Source of the DNA: JBBQKI01 sp038326725
GTDB taxonomy: Bacteria; Bacteroidota; Bacteroidia; Flavobacteriales; Flavobacteriaceae
Length of the DNA stretch: 30,146 bases
Assembly (NCBI GenBank): GCA_038326725.1
Contig: JBBQKI010000028.1
Coordinates: 1 to 30,146 of the forward strand
Reading direction: 5' to 3'
Shown: in pieces, positions 1 through 8,388 of the stretch
Numbering within the stretch: position 1 is the first letter of the stretch
How the letters are laid out: each line of letters begins with the position of its first letter
Made by a program: the position numbers and the translations under genes
The notes under the pieces: model-generated
Database searches by the model: none
The model's input: only the letters and a program-made list of their open reading frames with translations
Told to the model about the DNA's origin: nothing

Positions 1-2735
1 TCCAAATATTTATTGGCCAAAGCTTTGTGCTGCTCTAAAGTCATGTCTTTAATAACTTGTTCTTCACCTTCAATATAATTTGCGGGAAGGCTGTACATGC
101 TCATTTCCTGAAGCATTCCCAATAAGGAGAATTGGGTTTCAAACCGCAGGGCATTGGATTTTATCAAAGCATTTTTGGTAAACTCAAGATCTTCGGGACT
201 AATGCCGGTTTTATATTTTGCTATTTGATCTTTAAAAATGGAAACCGATTCGCCTGTTGTATTGGTCCTCACGCTTGAAGAAGCAGAAAAAGTTCCCGCA
301 GCCTTGCTACCGTTAAAACCAGTGCGGGCACCGTAAGTATATCCTTTTTCCTCCCTTAAAATAAGGTTTACGTTTCCGGAAAAAGAACCGCCAAGTTTAT
401 AGTTCATCACTTCAGCTGCATAAAAATCTTTACTTGTGCGAGGCATTGAAAGATAACCAATATTGATTACTGATTGTTTTGAATTGGGAATATCCACAAA
501 ATATAAAGATGCCTTTTCCCTATTGGCAGCAATTGGATACTCAGGAATTGCAACTTCCTTGGCAGTCCATCTTTCCTCAAGCCCGTTAATGCCTTTAAGT
601 GCATTTTCTTTATCAATTTTACCAACAATTTGGAATGAACTCACCGATGGCGAATAATTTTTAGTATAAAAAGCCTTTAAATCATTAATAGTAATAGCTT
701 CCACGGAAGCTTCTGTACCGCTGCTGGGATAACTGAAAATGTGGTCTTCACCATAAAGAACTTTATTATAAACCCTGTTGGCAACCATATTTGGGTTGGC
801 ATCGGAGCGTTTTATATCGTTGATGGTCTTGGTCTTGATACGTGCGAATTCCTCTTCATCCCAACGCGGTTCCAACAAGATTTCTTCAACCAAAGCCATG
901 GTTTCATCAAAATTTCTGACCAATGTATTTCCGCGAATAACGATGGATTCATTGGTAGTGTACATATTTATACTTGCTCCCAGTAGCTCTATTTCTTCCT
1001 CCAATTGTTCTGGGGTCTTATTTGCTGTTCCCTCCATCATAATGTCCGTCATCAGGTTTGCTACACCGTTTTTGTCTTTACTGTCAAGCAAGTGCCCACC
1101 TTCAATCACAAGGCTGAAGTTAACTGTAGGGATTTCGTTTTGTTCGATGCCATAAACTTTTATGCCATTTTCAAGGGTCGCGGTCCAAGTTTCGGGAATG
1201 TTCAATTCCGGAGTCGTCCCGGAAGCAGGTTCAATGGATCGATCAAATGCTGACGGGGTTTTTGCGATTTCTTCGGTAGTTTCCTCAATTTCTTTTGCAA
1301 TATTTTCGGTAATTTCCTCTTCCACTACTTCAGCTTTTATTGAATTATCCGCAATCAGATCCATTTGTCCTTTGGGAACAAAACTGGTTAATACAAAAGG
1401 CTTATTTTTTATATATTTTTCATAAACCCTCATCACATCCTCTTTGGTTACCTTTTTAATGTTCTCGATGTCTTTTTCTATAAAACCAGGGTCGCCGGTA
1501 AAAACGTTATAGTTTGCCAACTGAAATGATTTCCCCAAAACGCTGCTGATACCGTTGTAAAAATCTGTTTCCAATCCTGCTTTTATCCTTTCAATATCCC
1601 GATCGGTCACGCCATCGGTTTCAAACATTTTCAAGGCTTCAAAAATCCCAGCTTCTACATCCTTCAAATTTTTACCATTGTTGGCGGTAATTGTAATTTG
1701 AAATTCTCCCGCAAGTTCTTGGGAACTGTTATACGCACGGGTGGCAGAGGTCAATTCTTTTTCCTTCACCAAAACTTTGTATAAAGGAGCTTTTTTTCCT
1801 TTTGATAAAATTTCACCTAAAAAATCAAGCGCATAAGCATCTTCTGTAAATTGCTCTAAAGTTGGCCAAACCATGTTCAATTGCGGTGCAGTTGCGAAAT
1901 TGTCTTCGTGGTATAAACGCTTTGTTTCGGTAAGGATTACAGGTTGTGGAGCCAATGGTTCCACTTCCTGCAGACGTTTTATCTCGCCGAAATATTTTTC
2001 GATGAGTTTTTTGGCATCACCCTTTTCAAAATCGCCTGCCAAAACCAATGTAGCATTATTGGGCCCGTAATATTGATCATAAAATTCTTTAACATCGGCC
2101 ACGGTTGCGCTTTGAAGGTCAACCAATTCCCCGATTACCTGCCAGTTGTATGGATGCCCTTCCGGGTAAATATTTTTGTCCAATACCCAGCCAGTGTGGC
2201 CGTAGGGATTGTTGTCCACACGTTGCCTTTTCTCATTTTGAACTACTTCCTGTTGGTTGGCAAAAGCCGATTCAGTCAACGTATTTATGAAAAAACCCAT
2301 CCGGTCACTTTCCATCCACAGTACGGTTTCCAAAGCATTGTTTGGAACTATTTCATAATAAACGGTTCCGTCTTTCCAGGTTCCCCCGTTTAAAGTGCCA
2401 CCCGCATCCTGAATTTTTTTGAAAAATTGATCCTGCGCCACGTTTTCAGATTCCTGAAAAAGCATGTGCTCGAACAAATGCGCAAAGCCCGTACGCCCCG
2501 TTTTTTCGCGGTTGGAGCCCACGCCGTACTGAATGGCAACCGAAACAATTGGATCGCTTTTATCTTGGTGAAGGATTACATCCAGCCCGTTTTCGAGCTC
2601 GTATTTTTCAAATTCTATTGAAAAATTGGCACTGTCTTCTTGAGCCACGGCTTCCTTGTTTTTGCAGGAAATTGCCAAAAGAGCAAAAGCGAAAAGGCTT
2701 AAAAGGGTAATCTTAAATTGATTTTTTGAAGTCAT
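1..2735 (-). CDS. M16 family zinc peptidase, lipoprotein (3' end outside window)
   Basis: Partial gene: 911 codons are visible and the frame is still open at the left edge. The N-terminus is a lipoprotein signal with a hydrophobic stretch ending in LLAISC, so C24 is the likely lipidated residue. The inverted zinc motif HxxEH is seen as HLFEH at residues 86-90, typical of M16 (pitrilysin/insulinase) proteases, and a downstream NEKR segment fits the third zinc ligand. A linker rich in Glu, Ile and Thr follows, then a second M16 unit from about residue 510 that lacks HxxEH (the equivalent stretch reads NLMTDIM). This matches the M16 plan of one catalytic and one non-catalytic half in a single chain, usually about 900-1000 residues. 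It probably degrades peptides in the periplasm or at the outer membrane. The start ATG follows a plausible promoter and gives a clean signal peptide. Substrate unknown. Confidence 0.93.
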   Translation of the reverse strand, partial: MTSKNQFKITLLSLFAFALLAISCKNKEAVAQEDSANFSIEFEKYELENGLDVILHQDKSDPIVSVAIQYGVGSNREKTGRTGFAHLFEHMLFQESENVAQDQFFKKIQDAGGTLNGGTWKDGTVYYEIVPNNALETVLWMESDRMGFFINTLTESAFANQQEVVQNEKRQRVDNNPYGHTGWVLDKNIYPEGHPYNWQVIGELVDLQSATVADVKEFYDQYYGPNNATLVLAGDFEKGDAKKLIEKYFGEIKRLQEVEPLAPQPVILTETKRLYHEDNFATAPQLNMVWPTLEQFTEDAYALDFLGEILSKGKKAPLYKVLVKEKELTSATRAYNSSQELAGEFQITITANNGKNLKDVEAGIFEALKMFETDGVTDRDIERIKAGLETDFYNGISSVLGKSFQLANYNVFTGDPGFIEKDIENIKKVTKEDVMRVYEKYIKNKPFVLTSFVPKGQMDLIADNSIKAEVVEEEITENIAKEIEETTEEIAKTPSAFDRSIEPASGTTPELNIPETWTATLENGIKVYGIEQNEIPTVNFSLVIEGGHLLDSKDKNGVANLMTDIMMEGTANKTPEQLEEEIELLGASINMYTTNESIVIRGNTLVRNFDETMALVEEILLEPRWDEEEFARIKTKTINDIKRSDANPNMVANRVYNKVLYGEDHIFSYPSSGTEASVEAITINDLKAFYTKNYSPSVSSFQIVGKIDKENALKGINGLEERWTAKEVAIPEYPIAANREKASLYFVDIPNSKQSVINIGYLSMPRTSKDFYAAEVMNYKLGGSFSGNVNLILREEKGYTYGARTGFNGSKAAGTFSASSSVRTNTTGESVSIFKDQIAKYKTGISPEDLEFTKNALIKSNALRFETQFSLLGMLQEMSMYSLPANYIEGEEQVIKDMTLEQHKALANKYL

Positions 2736-2757
2736 TTTTTTTAAATTTTTTAAGCGT

Positions 2758-2765
2758 CCAATATA
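2758..2765 (-). promoter_or_regulatory. Probable -7 element for the M16 peptidase gene
   Basis: On the minus strand the site reads TATATTGG, one mismatch from the Bacteroidota consensus TAnnTTTG, and lies about 22 nt before the start codon. No convincing -33 TTTG is seen at the expected spacing, so the call is tentative. Confidence 0.35.
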
Positions 2766-2837
2766 CGGAAAAAAGTCCGAAGATGGCCGGAAGTGGGTTT
2801 GGGTTGTGGACATTGTGATTCAAGCTCCGGGAAAACA

Positions 2838-2872
2838 CTAAAGCCTAAAGCCCAAAGACTAAAGACTAAAGA
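2838..2872. repeat. Heptanucleotide tandem repeat (five copies)
   Basis: Five consecutive 7-nt units, CTAAAGC, CTAAAGC, CCAAAGA, CTAAAGA, CTAAAGA, lie between the yifB stop codon and the M16 promoter region. A similar heptamer run of different sequence occurs at 27293-27320, also between two minus-strand genes. Confidence 0.8.
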
Positions 2873-2877
2873 CCAAC

Positions 2878-4419
2878 TCACCCAAACCACCCATCCCTAT
2901 CCAAACTTCTGTATTGAATGGCTTCCGAAATATGATTTCCATTGATGTTTTCCGAGGCCTCAAGATCGGCAATGGTGCGCGATACTTTTAAAATACGGTC
3001 ATAAGCACGGGCGGAAAGGTTTAACCGCTCCATCGCGGTTTTTAAAAGCTGAAGTGAAGTTTCGTCTAAACGGCAAAACTTCCTGATTTGTTTCACCCCC
3101 ATTTGGGCATTGTAATGTATTTTTTCAAATTCAGCAAAACGAGCTGCCTGCAACCTCCGGGCCTTCGTTACCCTTTCGCGAATCACGAGGCTGGACTCGC
3201 CCCTTCGTTCTTCACTCAACTTTTCGAAGGGCACTGGGGTTACTTCAATATGGATATCGATCCTATCCAATAAAGGGCCGGAAATTTTTCCTAAATAACG
3301 TTGCATCTCCGCCGGAGAAGAAGTCATGGGCGCGCCGGGATCGTTAAAATATCCACTGGGGCTGGGGTTCATGCTGGCCACCAACATAAAACTAGAGGGA
3401 TAGGTAACAGTAAACTTGGCCCGTGAAATGGTAACCTCCCGGTCTTCCAATGGTTGGCGCAAAACTTCCAAAACCCCTCGTTTGAATTCCGGTAGCTCAT
3501 CTAAAAACAAAACGCCGTTGTGTGCCAACGAGATTTCCCCAGGTTGCGGGAAGGTGCCCCCGCCCACCAAGGCTACATCACTGATGGTGTGGTGCGGGCT
3601 TCGGAAAGGCCTCGTGGTCATGATGCCTCCTTTTTCAATAGTCCGGCCAGCAACACTGTGGATTTTGGTGGTCTCCAAACTTTCCTGCAGAGTGATTGGC
3701 GGCAAAATGCTGGGCAACCTTTTGGCGAGCATGGTCTTCCCGGAACCCGGTGGCCCTATCAAAATAACATTGTGACCTCCTGCCGCTGCAATTTCCATAC
3801 AGCGTTTTATGGATTCCTGCCCTTTTACATCGGCAAAATCGAATTCAGGGTTTTCGAGGTGTTCATAAAATTCAGCTTCAATGTCCACGATTGTTTCTTC
3901 CAAGGGAACGTCTTTATTAAAAAAATCGATGACTTCTTTTATATTATTCACTCCAAAAACCTGGATTCCTTCAACAATAGCAGCTTCCTTGGCATTTTGC
4001 AACGGTAGGATGAAACCTTTGTAATTTTCTTTTTGGGCTTGAATTGAAATGGGAAGCGCCCCACGAATGGGCTGCAATCCACCATCGAGCGAAAGTTCGC
4101 CCATAATAATGTAATCTTTCAAAGGATTAATTTCTTGAATTTGTTCTGTGGCAACAAGTACCCCCATGGCCAGTGTCAAATCATAGGCTGAACCTTCTTT
4201 CCGAAGATCGGCGGGCGACATGTTCAAGATCAATTTTTTCCCGGGAATTCTATAGCCATTGTTCTGCAAAGCTGCCGCGATACGGAAATTGCTTTCCTTG
4301 ATGGCGTTGTCCGGAAGACCTACCAAATGATAGCCAACCCCGGCATCTACATTAACTTCGACCGTAATGGTAGTGGCATCGACCCCAAAAACGGCACTGC
4401 CGTAAACTTTCGTTAGCAT
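2878..4419 (-). CDS. YifB/ComM-family Mg-chelatase-like AAA+ ATPase
   Basis: 513 residues, the normal length for the YifB family. The N-terminal 170 or so residues form the ChlI-like domain (VGLPDNAIKES, LNMSPADLRKEGSAYDL). The AAA+ module has Walker A GPPGSGKT at residues 222-229, the family signature RPFRSPHH at about 270-277, and Walker B VLFLDE at about 303-308. The C-terminal Mg-chelatase subdomain ends in the typical SRTIADLE and IQYRSLDR segments. In naturally competent proteobacteria the homologue ComM is a helicase that promotes branch migration during transformation; a role here in recombination or DNA uptake is inferred from family only. It stands alone between pgi and the M16 gene, with 278 bp upstream. 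Confidence 0.93.
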   Translation of the reverse strand: MLTKVYGSAVFGVDATTITVEVNVDAGVGYHLVGLPDNAIKESNFRIAAALQNNGYRIPGKKLILNMSPADLRKEGSAYDLTLAMGVLVATEQIQEINPLKDYIIMGELSLDGGLQPIRGALPISIQAQKENYKGFILPLQNAKEAAIVEGIQVFGVNNIKEVIDFFNKDVPLEETIVDIEAEFYEHLENPEFDFADVKGQESIKRCMEIAAAGGHNVILIGPPGSGKTMLAKRLPSILPPITLQESLETTKIHSVAGRTIEKGGIMTTRPFRSPHHTISDVALVGGGTFPQPGEISLAHNGVLFLDELPEFKRGVLEVLRQPLEDREVTISRAKFTVTYPSSFMLVASMNPSPSGYFNDPGAPMTSSPAEMQRYLGKISGPLLDRIDIHIEVTPVPFEKLSEERRGESSLVIRERVTKARRLQAARFAEFEKIHYNAQMGVKQIRKFCRLDETSLQLLKTAMERLNLSARAYDRILKVSRTIADLEASENINGNHISEAIQYRSLDRDGWFG

Positions 4420-4697
4420 GGAAAAAGGGTATGCGGGGAGTCAATAAAGGTTGAATTTACTAAAATTTATTCAATTATAATAGGCGACACCAAATCATAT
4501 TGATTGCAAAAACAAGAAGCCTGGTCCAGTTTTATCTTTAGAAAGTTCTTTTACCCCAACATGAACAATAAATGTAATGGCCTTAAAAAATTTAGGGATA
4601 ATCATGCTTAAAAATAGAAAAACCTTTTCCTAATGGCGAATGTTTTTTAAAGTCTTCGAGAAAGTACATCTCCACAAGAAATTCTTCAAATAAACAT
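4420..4697. other. Intergenic region between pgi and yifB
   Basis: No convincing gene. It contains a small inverted repeat, TTGAAT at 4451-4456 and ATTCAA at 4469-4474, which could sit near the yifB promoter. A 25-codon minus-strand frame at 4592-4669 is too short to support. No terminator-like hairpin with a T run was found after pgi. Confidence 0.5.
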
Positions 4698-6266
4698 TTA
4701 ACCCTTGCTTTTTATTTTAAGCAACCTCTTGGTGGAAAGGTTTTTAATGCTTGCGTCATCCCCGGTTTCAATGGCTTCCAAAGTATTTTTTGCCAATTTT
4801 TTCCCCAATTCCACCCCCCATTGGTCATAACTGAAAATGTTCCAAATAATACCCTGTACAAAAATTTTATGCTCGTATAAAGCTATAAGGCTGCCAAGGT
4901 TTTTTGGTGTTAGTTTTTTTATCAAAATGGTGTTTGAAGGCTTGTTGCCTTCAAAAATCTTAAATGGGTCTTCAACTTTATTCCCATAAGTGCCTTGCAT
5001 CAAAGCTTCCGTTTGGGCAAAAATGGTAGCCATTAAGATATTGTGTTGCGGTTCATTCCCATGCAATGACGTAGAAAAACCTATAAAATCTGTCGGGATC
5101 AATTTTGTTCCCTGATGCATCAATTGAAAATAGGCATGCTGTGCGTTGCTGCCTGTGCTTCCCCAAACCAGCGTGCCGGTTTGGTATTCAACAGACTTCC
5201 CGGAACGGTCAACATTTTTGCCGTTGCTTTCCATAACGGCCTGTTGCAGGTATGGCACCAATTTGTGCAGATATTGCGAATAGGGTACCACGGCCTCGCT
5301 TTCCGATTCAAAAAAATTGTTGTACCAAACCGAAAGCAAAGCCAATATAACGGGTATGTTTTTATTAAAAGGGGTTTCTTTAAAATGAGTGTCCATTGCT
5401 GATGCGCCCTTTAGTAAATTTTCAAAATTTGAAAAACCGATGCTGCAACAAATGGCAAGGCCAACACTTCCCCACAAAGAAAACCTGCCGCCCACCCAAT
5501 CTTGCATTGGGAAAATGTTCTTTTCGGAAATACCAAATTCCACAACTGCTTTTTCGTTTGTGGAAACGGCAGCAAAATGTTTTAAAATGGCATCGCTTCC
5601 GGCTTTTTGTAAAAACCAATCTTTAATAGTATTTGCATTGGCAAGGGTTTCCTGGGTTCCAAAACTTTTTGAAACTACAATGAACAGGGTGGTTTCGGGG
5701 TTTAATTTTTTGAGTGTTTCCATTACATGATCGCCATCCACGTTGGAAACATAATGTATTTTAAGGTGGTTTTTGTAAAAAGCAAGGGCTTCGGTAACCA
5801 TTTCTGGGCCCAAATGGCTACCCCCAATCCCGATATTTACCACATCTGTAATGGGTTTTCCGGTGAAGCCTTTGTGCCTTCCAGATATAATTTCATCGGA
5901 AAAAAACTTCATTTTCTGGAGGTTGTTCTTTACTTCGAGCTTCATGCTTTCAAAATCCCGCAAAGCTGTGTGAAGTACCGCCCTGCCCTCTGTTTCGTTT
6001 ATTTTTTTACCAGAAAATTGCAGGTTTATTGCTTCCTTCAATTTTACATTTTCGGCAAGTTTCAGCAATAAAGAAAGTGTGGTTCCAGTAATCCGGTTTT
6101 TTGAAAAATCAACATAAAAATCCTGCCACTTAATTTGAAATGTTTCCGCCCGTTCAGGATCTTCTGAAAACAAATTCTGCATTTTCAAATATTCCATTTC
6201 CTTAAAATGGATCGCCAATTCTTTCCAAGCTTGAGTATGGGTGGGGTTAATCGATGGAAGAATCAT
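4698..6266 (-). CDS. pgi: Glucose-6-phosphate isomerase
   Basis: Interconverts glucose-6-phosphate and fructose-6-phosphate in the cytoplasm. 522 residues, near the usual 540-550. Visible signatures are GIGGSHLGP (146-154), the phosphate-binding VSKSFGTQET (198-207), the family signature DWVGGRFSLWGSVG (about 256-269), the catalytic glutamate E346 in MESNGK, and H377 in NAQHAYFQL. LHGNEPQHN at about 401-409 is also typical. The start is 5 nt after the stop of the upstream sugar kinase gene, so pfkA, the kinase and pgi form one operon. The start is supported by the flavobacterial N-terminus with INPTHTQAWKEL close to the first Met. Confidence 0.97.
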   Translation of the reverse strand: MILPSINPTHTQAWKELAIHFKEMEYLKMQNLFSEDPERAETFQIKWQDFYVDFSKNRITGTTLSLLLKLAENVKLKEAINLQFSGKKINETEGRAVLHTALRDFESMKLEVKNNLQKMKFFSDEIISGRHKGFTGKPITDVVNIGIGGSHLGPEMVTEALAFYKNHLKIHYVSNVDGDHVMETLKKLNPETTLFIVVSKSFGTQETLANANTIKDWFLQKAGSDAILKHFAAVSTNEKAVVEFGISEKNIFPMQDWVGGRFSLWGSVGLAICCSIGFSNFENLLKGASAMDTHFKETPFNKNIPVILALLSVWYNNFFESESEAVVPYSQYLHKLVPYLQQAVMESNGKNVDRSGKSVEYQTGTLVWGSTGSNAQHAYFQLMHQGTKLIPTDFIGFSTSLHGNEPQHNILMATIFAQTEALMQGTYGNKVEDPFKIFEGNKPSNTILIKKLTPKNLGSLIALYEHKIFVQGIIWNIFSYDQWGVELGKKLAKNTLEAIETGDDASIKNLSTKRLLKIKSKG

Positions 6267-6271
6267 GGGAT

Positions 6272-7135
6272 TTAAGATTTTTTATTCTTGATTTTGATTT
6301 TGTAATATTCGGTCAAGCCCTCAATGGGTTTTTGGACAATTTTCCCCAATTCCAGTGAATTTCCCAAAAAAACTTCATTAATTATTTTTTCAGAAAAATG
6401 AGCTATGGAGCCGATAAAATGCACAGGAACCGATTTTGCCTCTTTATAACAGAGAATCCTGTCTGTTGTAAAAACCTGGATTCCCTCTTTTAAAAGTCCG
6501 TAAAAATAAGGGTTTATTTTATTCCGATTAAATATAAATTCAGCGAATGAAGCTAAAAATGCGTTCGGGTTCGGCATTTTATAAAGGTTCATTTTAATAT
6601 AATCCGGGTCTAGATTAAAGTCAGTTTTAAAAGCCTTCGCAATTTCAGTTGGCATTTTGTTATAAAAATAATCCTTCAATAATTTTTTCCCGAAATAGTT
6701 GCCGCTGGCCTCGTCCATTACAATATAACCTAAGGAAGGAATCGGGGTATGAATTTTTTCACCATCAAAATAGCAACTATTGGAACCGGTGCCGAGTATG
6801 CACACGATGCCTGGTTTTGTGGTAACGGAATATACCGCCGCAATTAAATCTTCTTTAACCGAAACTTTAGCATTGGGGAACAAAATGGAAAGTGCATTTT
6901 GCAAAATGCTTCGCGGGCTTACCGTGCCGCAGCCCGCACCATAAAAATCGACAGTTTTTATTTCATTAAAAAATGGTTCAAAATCGAGATTTTTTTTTAT
7001 ACGCTGTTGTAGTTCTTCGGGCGGAACCACTGTAGGGTTTAGGCCTTTTGTGGTAGTCTTTAAGAGAATTTTTCCGGCATTATCCAGCAATACCCAATCG
7101 CATTTTGTGGAACCACCGTCGGCTATAAGTGTCAT
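6272..7135 (-). CDS. BadF/BadG/BcrA/BcrD ATPase-family sugar kinase (N-acetylglucosamine kinase-like)
   Basis: 287 residues with an actin-like ATPase (ASKHA) fold. The N-terminal phosphate loop is ADGGSTKCDWVLLD (residues 5-18), and a second ATP-contact loop is GTGSNSCYFDG around residues 117-127, followed by MDEASGNYFGKKLLKDYF. This layout matches the N-acetylglucosamine kinase branch of the BadF/BcrA family, which phosphorylates GlcNAc from cell-wall or chitin recycling. The gene lies between pfkA (15 nt downstream of its stop) and pgi (5 nt upstream of its start). This supports a role feeding an amino sugar or hexose phosphate into glycolysis. The exact sugar cannot be read from sequence. 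Confidence 0.85.
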   Translation of the reverse strand: MTLIADGGSTKCDWVLLDNAGKILLKTTTKGLNPTVVPPEELQQRIKKNLDFEPFFNEIKTVDFYGAGCGTVSPRSILQNALSILFPNAKVSVKEDLIAAVYSVTTKPGIVCILGTGSNSCYFDGEKIHTPIPSLGYIVMDEASGNYFGKKLLKDYFYNKMPTEIAKAFKTDFNLDPDYIKMNLYKMPNPNAFLASFAEFIFNRNKINPYFYGLLKEGIQVFTTDRILCYKEAKSVPVHFIGSIAHFSEKIINEVFLGNSLELGKIVQKPIEGLTEYYKIKIKNKKS

Positions 7136-7149
7136 AAATTATTTTCTTA

Positions 7150-8136
7150 TCAAATGGACACAATGTCCGCGATTCGGATTAATTCTTCATCAATTTTATT
7201 TGCTCCTTTTATTGCTTCGGAAAAAGAAACTAAAGTAACTTTGTTATTAATAACCCCCACCATCGCATTCTTTTTGCCTGCCAAAAGGGCTTCAATTGCC
7301 CCAACACCCAATCGGCTTGCCAAAACCCGGTCGAAACAACTTGGCGCTCCGCCCCTTTGAATGTGTCCTAAAACTGTTACCCTAACTTCATAATCATTTA
7401 GATTTTCTTCAATAAATTTTGCGAGTTCATAAATATTTTTCCCACTTTTATCACCCTCTGAAACCACAATAATGCTCGATGTTTTCCCAGCTTTTTTACT
7501 TCTGTTCAAAGATTTTAAAAGTCGTTCCTTACCCATATTTTCTTCGGGAATAAGGATTTCCTCCGCCCCTGCACCAATCCCTGCATTTAAAGCAATATCA
7601 CCTGCATTACGGCCCATCACTTCCACCAAAAACAAACGGTTATGGGAATTTGCCGTATCGCGGATTTTATCAATGGCTTCCACCACTGTATTTAAAGCGG
7701 TATCGTAACCAATGGTATAATCCGTGCCGTTTATGTCATTATCTATGGTGCCCGGCAAACCAATTACGGGAAAATTATGTTCATCGTTAAAAATAGAAGC
7801 GCCAACAAAAGTCCCGTCCCCGCCAATAACTACCAAGCCATCGATGTTGGCCGCTTTTAAATTTTGATATGCTTTTAATCGGCCCTCCTTTAAAAGAAAT
7901 TCTTTGGACCGAGCGGATTTTAAAAAAGTCCCCCCCCGATTGATAATGTTTTTTACGGAACGGGCATCCAAATTTTCAAAATCCCCTTCTATCAATCCTT
8001 CGTATCCCCTGAAAATTCCAACGCAATCTACTTTATAATAAACACAGGACCTAACTACGGCCCGTATTGCAGCGTTCATTCCCGGAGCGTCGCCGCCACT
8101 GGTTAATACTCCAATCTTTTTAAAGGAAAAATTCAT
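7150..8136 (-). CDS. pfkA: ATP-dependent 6-phosphofructokinase
   Basis: 328 residues, normal length for a bacterial-type phosphofructokinase. It phosphorylates fructose-6-phosphate to the 1,6-bisphosphate, the committed step of glycolysis. The nucleotide loop GVLTSGGDAPGMNAAIR occupies residues 9-25. GGDG at 105-108 and PGTIDND at 128-134 carry glycine where pyrophosphate-dependent enzymes have Asp and Lys, so the sequence indicates ATP as donor. MGRNAGDIAL and HIQRGG are further family motifs. It is first in the pfkA-kinase-pgi operon, with a 242-bp upstream gap. The start ATG is directly before the conserved beta strand, so little alternative exists. Confidence 0.96.
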   Translation of the reverse strand: MNFSFKKIGVLTSGGDAPGMNAAIRAVVRSCVYYKVDCVGIFRGYEGLIEGDFENLDARSVKNIINRGGTFLKSARSKEFLLKEGRLKAYQNLKAANIDGLVVIGGDGTFVGASIFNDEHNFPVIGLPGTIDNDINGTDYTIGYDTALNTVVEAIDKIRDTANSHNRLFLVEVMGRNAGDIALNAGIGAGAEEILIPEENMGKERLLKSLNRSKKAGKTSSIIVVSEGDKSGKNIYELAKFIEENLNDYEVRVTVLGHIQRGGAPSCFDRVLASRLGVGAIEALLAGKKNAMVGVINNKVTLVSFSEAIKGANKIDEELIRIADIVSI

Positions 8137-8204
8137 AACTGTAAATCTAAATTTTATTTATTAATGAAACCAATGTATAAAAACAATCCTTTGTTTGGTG
8201 AAAT

Positions 8205-8220
8205 TACGTGTTACTACGTA
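8205..8220. promoter_or_regulatory. 16-nt palindrome, possible regulator site
   Basis: TACGT-N6-ACGTA is a perfect inverted repeat with 5-nt arms in the pfkA-tilS gap. Its centre is about 45 nt before the expected start of a transcript from the plus-strand TATATTTG at 8244-8251, and about 76 nt upstream of pfkA. The size and symmetry suit a dimeric helix-turn-helix regulator; the protein is unknown. Confidence 0.35.
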
Positions 8221-8243
8221 TGGTTTGGCAAAAGTTCTTTCAA

Positions 8244-8388
8244 TATATTTGCTTGAGAATTAGTGGATAATGCACGGCGGATATTTTTTGTGGGGATAGA
8301 AAATTTCCAAAATGCATTGTTAAATTTACTACTAAGTTAGGTTTGTTATCAGCCTCCCGAACTAAAAAATCGGGGGGCTTATTTTTTA
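8244..8388 (+). ncRNA. Candidate short transcript between pfkA and tilS (promoter to terminator)
   Basis: A perfect -7 match TATATTTG at 8244-8251 on the plus strand is followed 100 nt later by a strong hairpin (8351-8379) whose T-rich tail lies on the plus side. No plus-strand gene lies between them; the only ATG frame of note has 8 codons. A TTTG occurs upstream at 8224-8227, but its 16-nt spacing is shorter than the usual 19. The pieces fit an RNA of about 130 nt, or may be a decayed gene or chance plus the tilS terminator. Confidence 0.2.
8351..8379. terminator. Hairpin terminator at the 3' end of tilS
   Basis: Ten-base stem, AGCCTCCCGA at 8351-8360 pairing with 8370-8379 through one G-T wobble, with a 9-nt A-rich loop. 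It begins at the tilS stop codon on the minus strand. The T-rich stretch lies on the plus-strand side (8380-8388), so it would work better for plus-strand transcription than for tilS. Confidence 0.6.

Noticed and set aside
4592..4669. A 25-codon minus-strand frame between pgi and yifB
   Set aside because: Very short, no recognised family, no ribosome-binding or promoter support.
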